Assembly: GCA_934754735.1 (NCBI GenBank)
Contig: CAKVJE010000047.1
Location: 1-15,256 of the forward strand
Direction of reading: 5' to 3'
DNA length: 15,256 nucleotides
Source: an uncultured Candidatus Melainabacteria bacterium
Lineage (GTDB): Bacteria; Cyanobacteriota; Vampirovibrionia; Gastranaerophilales; Gastranaerophilaceae
The position numbers were made by a program, and so were the translations under genes. The stretch's first letter is position 1, and every line of letters begins with the position of its first letter. Under the pieces are notes generated by a model. It was given only the letters and a program-made list of their open reading frames with translations. It searched no databases and was not told where the DNA came from. Shown here one piece after another: positions 1 to 7,311 of the stretch.

Positions 1-56
1 TGGGTGAATGGGTGAATGAGTGAATGAGTGAATGAGTGAATGAGTGAATGAGTGAA
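1..56. repeat. period-8 tandem array (TGRGTGAA units)
   Basis: Seven back-to-back 8-base units fill this stretch: two of TGGGTGAA followed by five of TGAGTGAA, ending at TAAG. The array reaches the left edge of the window, so its full length is unknown. The unit resembles the arms of the foldback elements inside the oxidoreductase operon: AAGTGAAT occurs at 11634-11641 and as its complement at 11808-11815. I read it as one arm or a remnant of the same repeat family. It is not a CRISPR, because there are no spacers. Confidence 0.9.
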
Positions 57-114
57 TAAGTTCGTATTAGTTACTGTTCAATATAAGAGTCGTTTGACAT
101 TGAATATATTAAAA

Positions 115-149
115 CAATTTTCCATTTTCCACTTTCAATTTTCCATTTA
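115..149. repeat. pyrimidine-rich degenerate 7-mer block related to foldback arms
   Basis: This block is made of variants of TTTCCAT and TTTCAAT. Fifteen bases (CAATTTTCCATTTTC, 115-129) match exactly the right arm of the foldback element at 11758-11772. Together with the octamer array at 1-56 it may be the two sides of a degenerate foldback element cut by the window edge. Low sequence complexity makes the relationship suggestive rather than certain. Confidence 0.5.
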
Positions 150-222
150 TGACAACCCATTCGCATTTGTAGAGCTTGGCATAGCCTTGCCAACAGCTGC
201 GACCTCTCTATTCGTGGAGGCG
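150..222. other. GC-richer intergenic block with two small hairpins
   Basis: This stretch is clearly richer in G and C than its surroundings and lies directly after the stop codon of the YtxH-like gene (minus strand). It holds the inverted repeat TTGGCA-TAGCCT-TGCCAA (176-193) and a second weak stem, CCTC...GAGG, at about 204-220. Neither is followed by a T-run on either strand, so a standard intrinsic terminator is not supported. It could be a dispersed repeat or a structured 3' untranslated region. Confidence 0.35.
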
Positions 223-534
223 TTAAATATCATATTCAGACAAATCTTCAAGTTCTTTTGCTTTTCTCATTTTTTTTGATTTAAGCATGTTTCCGAATTT
301 TTTATACTGTTTTTCCAATTTGTATTTTAATAAATCAATTGATTCCATAGCTTGTTTTTTAGCTTCATTTACAGCAGGTGAATGTTTTTCAGCTAAATCA
401 CAAACTGTTTCTTTAACTTTTTCTCTCATTTCAGACCCAGGGCGTGGAGCGTAAAGAACGCCTGCAATAATTCCACCTACTACACCGGCGATTAAGCCCA
501 TTCCAAAACCAAATGATGATTTATCTTTGCTCAT
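223..534 (-). CDS. YtxH-like small membrane protein
   Basis: This is a 103-residue protein with a glycine-rich hydrophobic segment at residues 8-28 followed by YAPRPGSEMREKV. That is the usual signature of the YtxH / gas-vesicle-like family, where a GxxxG transmembrane helix is followed by APxxGxExR. The remainder (about 31-103) is charged and probably helical. A purine-rich ribosome site (AGAGGT) lies 6-7 bases before the ATG. The gene follows the 569-940 gene by 34 bp on the same strand. YtxG/YtxH-type pairs are known in Bacillus as general-stress genes, but the role here is unknown. Likely inner-membrane anchored with a cytoplasmic or periplasmic helical tail. No terminator with a T-run is visible downstream. 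Confidence 0.8.
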   Translation of the reverse strand: MSKDKSSFGFGMGLIAGVVGGIIAGVLYAPRPGSEMREKVKETVCDLAEKHSPAVNEAKKQAMESIDLLKYKLEKQYKKFGNMLKSKKMRKAKELEDLSEYDI

Positions 535-568
535 TTTATTTACCTCTTTCTTATAATCTATGCGCTTA

Positions 569-940
569 TTATAACATATTTTGGACTAGTGTTAAACCCT
601 TCCAAAGAAATTTTGCAAATTTTGATTTTCTCAAGTGTTTAACTACTTTGAAATTTATACCCCAAAACAAAATTGTTGACATTAGACTTTCGAGCTGTTT
701 TCTAACAATTTTGTTTCTTAAATCTCTAAATTTTTCTACCCAAATTGGTGTAAGTTCGCGGATTTGTTCGGAAATTCCACTCACTAAACTCATAACCTCT
801 TGAATTTTAGGTTTTGCCTCAATCAAAATTTCGTTCGTTTTGTTGATATAAATATCCAACTTGATTAAGTTGAAAAGTATTGTAAAAACTATAATAAGTT
901 CTGCTATAAAAATAATCATTGTAAAAAATATAAAAATCAT
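569..940 (-). CDS. membrane-anchored helical protein, DUF948/YtxG-like
   Basis: The protein has 123 residues. Residues 1-28 are a strongly hydrophobic transmembrane helix. Residues 30-75 form a helical region with the look of DUF948 (YtxG) proteins, which have one N-terminal membrane helix and a methyl-accepting-protein-like coiled segment. The C-terminal 45 residues are basic and aromatic. AGGA lies 6 bases before the ATG. It is the first gene of a minus-strand pair with the YtxH-like gene, and it is divergent from the murT-like gene across a very short promoter region. The family call rests on size, topology and neighbour, not on a strict motif, so it is moderate. Function is unknown; an envelope role is inferred from context. 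Confidence 0.65.
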   Translation of the reverse strand: MIFIFFTMIIFIAELIIVFTILFNLIKLDIYINKTNEILIEAKPKIQEVMSLVSGISEQIRELTPIWVEKFRDLRNKIVRKQLESLMSTILFWGINFKVVKHLRKSKFAKFLWKGLTLVQNML

Positions 941-956
941 ACTTATCCTATCGTAT

Positions 957-986
957 TTGTATTATTATATGATTATATTTTATAAT
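957..986 (+). promoter_or_regulatory. candidate sigma-70-type promoter for the murT-like gene
   Basis: TTGTAT (957-962) and a perfect TATAAT (981-986) are separated by 18 bp on the plus strand. Transcription would start near 993, which is downstream of the first in-frame ATG (985-987). That ATG overlaps the -10 box and has no ribosome site. This supports the TTG at 1021 as the real start. A minus-strand TATAAT (complement of 964-969) in the same gap may serve the divergent pair. Confidence 0.55.
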
Positions 987-1020
987 GGCAAAATTTGAAA
1001 TACACTCGGAGGATTATTTC

Positions 1021-2316
1021 TTGTTCTATTTATCACTTTTATTTGCGCGCATGGCATATTTTGCATTACATACAACCGGACTTTCTGCCGGAACTTCAAT
1101 TATTGGTAAATTTGTGCTTAAACTTGACCCGAATTTTCTTTCTGAGTGTAATAAATTCATAAATACAAAAATAAATGTAACCGGAACTAACGGCAAAACG
1201 ACTACCGCTGGCTTAATTTCACATTTAATTGAAGGCTCAGGAAAAAGTGTTGTTAATAATGCGATGGGCGCGAATATGCTTACTGGCGTTGTTAATGCGC
1301 TTTCTGTATCGCTTAATCCTTTTAAGAAAACGGATTTTTCAGTAATTGAATCTGATGAAGCTTATTTAGCAAAGATTTATGATAAATTTGAAGCAGATTA
1401 TCTACTTGTAACAAATTTGTTTCGCGACCAACTTGACCGCTACGGAGAATTGGAAACAACAAAACGACTTATTCAAGACGGAATCAACAAAAGACCTAAT
1501 GTTAAACTTGTTTTAAACGCTGATGATCCGCTAGTTGCAAGTTTTGAAGGCGAAAACAAAATCTTTTACGGAGTCGAAAATGTTTATTACGCGGATGAAA
1601 GCTTGAAAGCTAATACTTCAACAGAAGAAGCTTTTAATTGTCCTTGCGGTAAACCTTTGATGTATTCTAAGAAATTTTACGCTCAACAGGGGCATTATTT
1701 CTGTACTTGTGGTTATAAACGACCTGAGCCTAAATACAAGGCTGAAATATCTTTGTATAAGGAATATTCTGTTATTAAAGTGAATGATGAAAACTTTGAA
1801 GTTCCGCTTGTTGGTTTGTTTAATGCCTATAACGCTTTGGGTGCAATTGCTCTTTGTAAAGAATTAGGAATTGAAAATATAATCGATACTTTGCCGACTT
1901 TTAAAGTTGCATTTGGAAGAAGTGAAGTGAAGTATTTAAACGGCAACCACACACTAATCCAGCTTATAAAAAATCCGATTGGCGCAAATGAAGTCTTAAA
2001 AACAGTTGACAAAGAGTCAAATATTTTGATTGTTATAAATGATAATTATGCTGACGGGCGTGATGTTTCTTGGCTTTGGGATGCAGAATTTGAATTTCTT
2101 AAAAATGCTAAACATGAAATTGTAGTGTCAGGAGTTCGCGCTAATGACATGGCTTTGAGGCTTAAGTATGCCGGTGTTGAAAAGATTAAAATAATTAACG
2201 ACATTGCGGAAGCTGTAGAATATGTGGGTAAAACGGCAAACAATAATATTACGATTTTACCGACTTATACTGCGCTTTTGCAGATTAATAAAATGAAAAA
2301 TTTGCAAATTAAATAA
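1021..2316 (+). CDS. murT: MurT-like lipid II isoglutaminyl synthase ligase subunit
   Basis: This is a Mur-ligase-family ATPase, 431 residues from the TTG at 1021. Seen: P-loop GTNGKTT at residues 55-61; VTNLFRDQLDRYGE, typical of MurT; a zinc-ribbon insertion with Cys 207, 209, 228 and 230; and the C-terminal DUF1727 signature NDNYADGRDVSWLWD from residue 340. In the known MurT-GatD enzyme, MurT activates the D-glutamate of lipid II and GatD supplies ammonia from glutamine. I chose TTG because GGAGG (1008-1012) lies 8 bases upstream. The in-frame ATG at 985 lacks a ribosome site and overlaps a promoter -10 box; using it would add 12 residues. No gatD follows; an MMPL exporter starts 9 bp downstream instead. 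Family call is strong; the exact reaction is inferred. Confidence 0.88.
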   Translation: MFYLSLLFARMAYFALHTTGLSAGTSIIGKFVLKLDPNFLSECNKFINTKINVTGTNGKTTTAGLISHLIEGSGKSVVNNAMGANMLTGVVNALSVSLNPFKKTDFSVIESDEAYLAKIYDKFEADYLLVTNLFRDQLDRYGELETTKRLIQDGINKRPNVKLVLNADDPLVASFEGENKIFYGVENVYYADESLKANTSTEEAFNCPCGKPLMYSKKFYAQQGHYFCTCGYKRPEPKYKAEISLYKEYSVIKVNDENFEVPLVGLFNAYNALGAIALCKELGIENIIDTLPTFKVAFGRSEVKYLNGNHTLIQLIKNPIGANEVLKTVDKESNILIVINDNYADGRDVSWLWDAEFEFLKNAKHEIVVSGVRANDMALRLKYAGVEKIKIINDIAEAVEYVGKTANNNITILPTYTALLQINKMKNLQIK

Positions 2317-2325
2317 AATTTGATT

Positions 2326-4302
2326 ATGAAAAAAAAGTTTTTATTTTTAATATTATCGCTTTTTATGTTTCTTGGCGCTTTTTTAACTACAAAGCCCGTT
2401 GAAACAGAGCTTATGCGTGCTTTTCTTAACCCGACTTCGCCTTTAATTAAGCTTTCAGGAGTTTCTTCAAATTATTTAAACGTGGTTTTAGAAAGCGATA
2501 GTGAAGACGGAATTGAGGATTTAAAATCATTTCTTCCTCAAAACAAGATTGAATCTGCAAGTATTTTTGAGGTTTATAAAAACTATCCTGAGAATTTTTT
2601 GAGCGTAAAAACAAAAAAATTAATTCAAACTAAACAGTATAAAACATTGGATGAAGAAGCTTTGGCGCGCGTCTATAATCCGCTTGGTTTCTATATTGCG
2701 CCACCTGATAAAGATCCGTATCTTTTGGCTACGGATTTTGTTTCAAGTTTGATTAATCAAGAACAAGGAATTAAGCAAGGCGGAAAATTTTATTTGGCTT
2801 TGCATTATAAAATCAAGAATGCAAGTGAAGTTCAGGAATTTATAACTGCGCAAAAAATGGCGCAAGAAGAATTCGAAAATTCTAATATCTATTTAACAGG
2901 TGCGCCGATTCATTCGTTTGTAACGAGTCAAAAATCAGCGCTTGAAATTAATCTTATTTGTTTGATTTCGACTTTAATGCTTGCAATTTTGTGCAAATTT
3001 TATTTCAAATCGTTTAAAATTTTAATCCCGATTGTCGGAAGTATTTTGTTTGGATTTTTGTTTGGATTTTCAATTTCAACTTTTGTATTTAAAAAACTGC
3101 ATGTTTTAACGTTTGTTTTTTCAACTTCTCTAATCGGAATCAGCCTTGATTATTCGCTTCACAAATTTTTAACAGGCAAAGAAAAATGGTTCAAGAAAGA
3201 TTTAACTGCTTCAATGCTAACGACTGTAATCGCGTTTTTCGTTTTGCTTTTATCCGATATGCAAGTCCTTAAACAAATTGCCGTATTTACTGCTTTTGGC
3301 TTGATTGGAGTGTATTTGTTTGTGTTAATCGTTTTGGATAACAAATTCGAATTTCAAACGACGAATTTTCCTAAAATCTCTTTGGACAAATTCAAGCCTT
3401 ATATTTTGATTGCAATGCTAGGCGTAATTGTTTTGGGATTTAGCAGATTGAAATTTGATGATAATATAAAAAATCTCTATATTCCTCCTAAAAATCTATT
3501 GAACGCTGAAATGCTTTATCAAAAAGTTTTTGCGCCGAAAGCTCCTGAATTTTTACTTGTCGAAGGTAAAAATGTTGATGAGATTTTGCAAAAAGAAGAG
3601 GAGTTGGAAATTAACGATTCGGTATCTTTATCAAAATTTATTTCTTCTACAAAGCTTCAAAAGGAAAATCAAGAGCTTGTAAAAGGTTTGTATGATGAAA
3701 ATTTAACTAATTATGGTGCTTTTTTAGCTAAAGATAATATCCAAAAAATCAAGAACAAAAAAATGCAGATTTATGACGTAGAAAATTTTGCGCTTAATCA
3801 AGAATTTATGCTTGATAAAAATACTTCTTATGTAATGATTTCGAAGCATAGAGCGGAGGCGATTTCTCCTGTTGTGGAGATAACAAAACAATTAAAGGCA
3901 CAGCGCAAAAACTGCATGCTTCTATTTCCGTTGATGTTTGGTGTACTTTTTGTATTTTTGAGCTTTTTATTTGGATTTAAAAACGCTATTTTGATTACAC
4001 TTTCACCATTTGGCGGAATTTTGTTTGCGCTCGGTTTGATTAGTCTTTTGGGTCATGAAATAAATCTTTTTAACATAATTGCTTTATTCTTGGTAACAGG
4101 ATTTAGCCTTGACTATTCGATTTTCAGACTAAACGGACAAGAAAAATCAAAAGACGCAGTTTTTATGTCTGCCTTGTCTACAATGTTTTCGTTTTTATTG
4201 CTTTCTTTAACAAGCTTTAAAGTTGTAAGTTCTCTTGGTTTAACTTTGTTTGTTGGAATTTTAGGTGCATATTTGTTGAGCTTGATTTTTATTAAAAAAT
4301 AG
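2326..4302 (+). CDS. MMPL/RND-superfamily exporter
   Basis: The protein has 658 residues and the duplicated topology of RND permeases: one membrane helix (about 4-21), a periplasmic loop (22-207), a five-helix bundle (208-350), then a second helix, loop and bundle in the C-terminal half. Each bundle has the family's proton-relay pair: GISLDYS with Asp275-Tyr276 and GFSLDYS with Asp596-Tyr597. In MmpL3 the equivalent Asp-Tyr pairs carry protons. The size is small for the family and closer to bacterial 'predicted exporters' than to HAE pumps. The start is ATG at 2326; a TTG at 2320 would add two residues. No clear ribosome site is seen, so translational coupling to the murT-like gene 9 bp upstream is likely. 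The substrate is unknown; a lipid or envelope precursor is inferred from family and neighbour. Confidence 0.85.
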   Translation: MKKKFLFLILSLFMFLGAFLTTKPVETELMRAFLNPTSPLIKLSGVSSNYLNVVLESDSEDGIEDLKSFLPQNKIESASIFEVYKNYPENFLSVKTKKLIQTKQYKTLDEEALARVYNPLGFYIAPPDKDPYLLATDFVSSLINQEQGIKQGGKFYLALHYKIKNASEVQEFITAQKMAQEEFENSNIYLTGAPIHSFVTSQKSALEINLICLISTLMLAILCKFYFKSFKILIPIVGSILFGFLFGFSISTFVFKKLHVLTFVFSTSLIGISLDYSLHKFLTGKEKWFKKDLTASMLTTVIAFFVLLLSDMQVLKQIAVFTAFGLIGVYLFVLIVLDNKFEFQTTNFPKISLDKFKPYILIAMLGVIVLGFSRLKFDDNIKNLYIPPKNLLNAEMLYQKVFAPKAPEFLLVEGKNVDEILQKEEELEINDSVSLSKFISSTKLQKENQELVKGLYDENLTNYGAFLAKDNIQKIKNKKMQIYDVENFALNQEFMLDKNTSYVMISKHRAEAISPVVEITKQLKAQRKNCMLLFPLMFGVLFVFLSFLFGFKNAILITLSPFGGILFALGLISLLGHEINLFNIIALFLVTGFSLDYSIFRLNGQEKSKDAVFMSALSTMFSFLLLSLTSFKVVSSLGLTLFVGILGAYLLSLIFIKK

Positions 4303-4624
4303 ATTGTTACAGAAGACAAAAGAAAAAGTTGCTAAAAGCAAATTTAGCAACATTAAATAAACACGAGGATATTAAGAGAGAGTATAAAAAGAAATCTTAC
4401 ATCAAGCTTTGCAGTCTAATCTTTCAACCGCTGAGCTTTATTTTATATTTATATTTTTTCCTTTACTTTAATCATTACTTACATTTATATAAAGTATTTC
4501 AGTTTTTAAAAATTGCCTTTTTTGAATGCAATGTAACGAAATTTTAAAATCGTATATATTAAGCATGCATAGGATAAATATGCGTGTGAAATAAAATTAT
4601 ATTTTTCGAGTAACAGATAATGTA
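4303..4624. other. gene-free convergent gap with hairpins
   Basis: This 322 bp gap separates the ends of two convergent genes. It is very AT-rich. It contains a terminator-like hairpin at its left end (listed separately) and a second inverted repeat, CATGCATA-GGATAAA-TATGCGTG (4564-4586; one G-U pair in the plus-strand RNA). An open frame at 4329-4547 starts with TTG, lacks a ribosome site, overlaps the hairpin and is low-complexity, so I do not call it. No RNA gene is recognised. Confidence 0.6.
4312..4351 (-). terminator. intrinsic terminator, minus strand (or bidirectional)
   Basis: A perfect 9-bp stem, GTTGCTAAA (4328-4336) with TTTAGCAAC (4343-4351) and a 6-base loop, is followed on the minus strand by a T-rich tract (complement of 4312-4327). 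It would end the AAA ATPase transcript, leaving an unusually long 3' region of about 270 bases. On the plus strand it sits 26 bases after the exporter stop but has no T-run. Confidence 0.5.
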
Positions 4625-5938
4625 CTATTCATTTTTGTTACTAAACAAAGATTTAAATTTATCCATCCAACTTGTAGTTTTTTTGCGCATAGCTTCTGCT
4701 AAACTTATTTGTTCTGTTGGCGCTTTTATATTTTGCCAGCCGGGAATTGGTTCACCGGCAATTGAACCGGTTGTAGGGCCTTTTAAATCAAATGCTTTTT
4801 CTAAATATTTAATATCAAATTTTTCATTTGCAATATTTTTGCTATTGTTTATATCTATAGCAAATTCGGAAGAAGCTTTTTTAACAATGTCTTCAACATC
4901 TCTTTGTGAATATTTGTTTTCGCGTAATTTTTTAACAAAAGCATTTACTGTTGTTTTATTATTTTCAAAGAATTTGTGTTTAACAACATTTTCTGCATCT
5001 TTAAAATGGAATTCCAAAGCAGCTTTTAATTCTTTTTCTGTAGGAAGTTCAATTTCAATCATATTCTTAAATCTGCTTAAAGAAGCTTTATCCAAGTTGC
5101 CAGATTCCGGATGAACATTTGTTGTACCGACAATTTTTATATTAGAAAAGTTTGCAATATCATCCAAGCCGTTTAAAAATGCGGTTCTATTTTCTGCTAA
5201 GTGCAAATTATTCGCGCCACATTTTTCGCGCGGAACTAGAAGCGAATCAATTTCGTTAAATCCGACTACAAATTTTTTATCAGGATTTTTTTCTGCTTGT
5301 TTTTTTATTTGTTTGAAAGCATTTTGAATTTCTACAGATGTTTGCCCAATGAAAGGAGAAGAAACATCTGCGAATTGGACTTCTGTATACTCAGCACCCA
5401 ATTCTTTAGCAAGCATTTTTGCTGAGAAAGTTTTACCGGTGCCGGCCGGACCGTACATTAATATGCATTGTTCTTCGCCTTTTACGCCGGCTGCTTTTTT
5501 TGCAGCATCAGAAAGTTTGGTTGCGTTTTTGATAGAATTTATGAAATTTCTAACTTTAGGGTTTACGCAATCATCTTCCAGTTTAGGGAATTTTGTATCT
5601 TTAGCAATATTTTTCCATTCTAATTTAAGATTTTTAGTAGCATTATTAGCAGCCCCACCTTTTCCTTTCATTCCTAGAAAACCTAATAATGCTATACCAG
5701 CTGTGGTTATAAAGCCGACTGCAATCCCAATTTGTGCTATAACGCCTGCTTTATTCCAATTTTCTTTACTTTTTTCTTTTTTAGCGGCTTTTTGTTGCTC
5801 CATTGCCTGCATCATGAAAACATCATCCATTGGATTGGTTTCCGGCATGGGCGGAGTAAATCTGTTGTTATAGCTAATTTGATAATTATCATTAGCTTGA
5901 AATTTAATTGGGGTCGTTTTGTTAATTTGAACTGACAT
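4625..5938 (-). CDS. membrane-anchored AAA ATPase, downstream paralogue
   Basis: The protein has 437 residues. In order: an Asn/Gln-rich N-terminus with FQAN at 13-16; a charged helix (44-63); one transmembrane segment (65-90); DDCVNPKV (122-129); then an AAA domain with Walker A GPAGTGKT (163-170), aromatic pore loop F196-I-G198, Walker B ending FNEID (Asn228, Glu229), sensor 1 Asn274 and QRD at the sensor 2 helix. The Walker B Asp that normally helps hold magnesium is Asn; the catalytic Glu is kept. Only one Arg (289) remains where FtsH-like ATPases have two arginine fingers. It starts 15 bp after its paralogue's stop with AAAGG upstream. No protease or substrate domain is fused. Threading or remodelling is inferred; target unknown. 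Confidence 0.85.
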   Translation of the reverse strand: MSVQINKTTPIKFQANDNYQISYNNRFTPPMPETNPMDDVFMMQAMEQQKAAKKEKSKENWNKAGVIAQIGIAVGFITTAGIALLGFLGMKGKGGAANNATKNLKLEWKNIAKDTKFPKLEDDCVNPKVRNFINSIKNATKLSDAAKKAAGVKGEEQCILMYGPAGTGKTFSAKMLAKELGAEYTEVQFADVSSPFIGQTSVEIQNAFKQIKKQAEKNPDKKFVVGFNEIDSLLVPREKCGANNLHLAENRTAFLNGLDDIANFSNIKIVGTTNVHPESGNLDKASLSRFKNMIEIELPTEKELKAALEFHFKDAENVVKHKFFENNKTTVNAFVKKLRENKYSQRDVEDIVKKASSEFAIDINNSKNIANEKFDIKYLEKAFDLKGPTTGSIAGEPIPGWQNIKAPTEQISLAEAMRKKTTSWMDKFKSLFSNKNE

Positions 5939-5953
5939 ATTTAACCTTTCATT

Positions 5954-7153
5954 TTATGAAGCATTTTTTGCAATAAATCGCCAAAAAGCATCCATTAATT
6001 TATTTTGAGCGTCATTATTTATTTGGGCATTTGTTGTCGTTTCATTAATACCGGCTGCCCAAGTTTCTTTATTTTTAATTGCATTTTCTAGATAATCTGC
6101 AGTAAATTTAATTGTTTTGTTATCTGCTTTTTCTAAATTCGTAACAGTAAAATCAGAAAGGGCATTGTTAACTATGGTGTCAACATCCCTTTGCGCTCCA
6201 TTTTTTGCAAATATCATGTCTGCAATTCTATCCAATTCTGTGTCATTTTTAATTAAATCTTTTGCTGCTTCTGATTTGTTTAAATGGAATTTTAATGCTG
6301 ATTTAATTTCTTTTGGAATTGGTTTTTCAATTTCAAAAATATTACCCAGTCTGCTTAAAGTTGCAGCATCTAAATTTGCAGTTTTTGGATTAATATTGGT
6401 TGTTCCAACTATTGTTAAGTTGTGAATGTCTTTTACAGAATCTAAACCATTTAAGAAAGAAGTTCTATTTTGTCCTAAATGCATATTATTAGAACCTAGT
6501 TTGTTTACATTGTTGATTAATGAATCAATCTCATTAAATGCAACTACGTATTGTTTATCTGGATTTTTTTTCGCGATTTTAGCAATTTCTTTGAATTTTT
6601 TAGAAATATTTACGGCAGTTTTTCCAACATATTCTGAAGATAAGTCTGAAAATTGAATTTCTGCATATTCAGCATTCATTTCTTTTGCCATAAGTTTTGC
6701 AGAGAATGTTTTTCCGGTACCCGTTGGTCCATGAAATAATACCATTCTAGGTGCATTTGCGCCGGTATATTTTAGATAATCGCTTGGTGCGCTTAATATT
6801 TTAATGGTTTTATTAATAAAGTTTTTTACTTTTGGATTAACACAATCATCACTTAATGAAGGCATTTTTTCACTTATTTTTGCAAAATTAGTTTTTGTAG
6901 GTCCTTTGCCTAACATCATCCAAGCAGTAAGACCTACTGAGCCTAATAAAGCTGCTAATACTCCAATTTGAATTCCATTATTGAGTCGTTGCTGATTTTT
7001 CGCTTTCTTTTTCGCTTTTTCTTGTTCGCTAATGAATGCATCAACTTCATTATCCATTGGAACTGACGCTCTAAAGCTTACTTTTGGTTGATTATTTACG
7101 GCGTTGCCGTTTTGAATTGTTGGAATGTTTCCAATTGTATCAATAGTGGTCAT
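5954..7153 (-). CDS. membrane-anchored AAA ATPase, upstream paralogue
   Basis: The protein has 399 residues and the same plan as its neighbour: Asn-rich N-terminus with VSFRA (25-29), a Lys/Gln-rich helix (43-56), a transmembrane segment (61-81), DDCVNPKV (102-109), Walker A GPTGTGKT (142-149), pore loop Y175-V-G177, Walker B FNEID with Asn207-Glu208, sensor 1 in VGTTN and QRD in the C-terminal helical part. The start is the ATG at 7153, with AGGAG five bases upstream. A longer version beginning at 7183 has no ribosome site. It is the first gene of a two-gene operon, divergent from the 7312 gene across 158 bp. The shared layout implies a duplication followed by substantial divergence; a mixed ring of both subunits is possible but unproven. 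Confidence 0.85.
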   Translation of the reverse strand: MTTIDTIGNIPTIQNGNAVNNQPKVSFRASVPMDNEVDAFISEQEKAKKKAKNQQRLNNGIQIGVLAALLGSVGLTAWMMLGKGPTKTNFAKISEKMPSLSDDCVNPKVKNFINKTIKILSAPSDYLKYTGANAPRMVLFHGPTGTGKTFSAKLMAKEMNAEYAEIQFSDLSSEYVGKTAVNISKKFKEIAKIAKKNPDKQYVVAFNEIDSLINNVNKLGSNNMHLGQNRTSFLNGLDSVKDIHNLTIVGTTNINPKTANLDAATLSRLGNIFEIEKPIPKEIKSALKFHLNKSEAAKDLIKNDTELDRIADMIFAKNGAQRDVDTIVNNALSDFTVTNLEKADNKTIKFTADYLENAIKNKETWAAGINETTTNAQINNDAQNKLMDAFWRFIAKNAS

Positions 7154-7311
7154 ACGAACTCCTGCACTAATTACTTCTAACATGTATAAAACACCAAATT
7201 TACGAAAATTGCCTTATTGTAAAGATTTGTAAAAATTTTTCAAAATTCGCTAAAGTTTTGCTCAAAAATGCCGATAAACATGGAAAAGGGACTAAATAAA
7301 GGAAGCAAAAA

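Noticed and set aside
1..56. CRISPR array
   Set aside because: Units are 8 bases and contiguous, without spacers; the foldback arms likewise lack spacers.
52..279. Plus-strand open frame of 75 codons
   Set aside because: It runs over the repeat region and antisense into the YtxH-like gene, has no ribosome site and has repeat-driven composition.
4329..4547. Plus-strand open frame of 72 codons in the gap
   Set aside because: TTG start inside a hairpin, no ribosome site, low-complexity Phe/Leu/Tyr content expected from AT-rich non-coding DNA.
5349..5873. Long plus-strand frame (174 codons) opposite the AAA ATPase
   Set aside because: It is antisense to a gene with clear Walker and sensor motifs, has no ribosome site and no recognisable domain.
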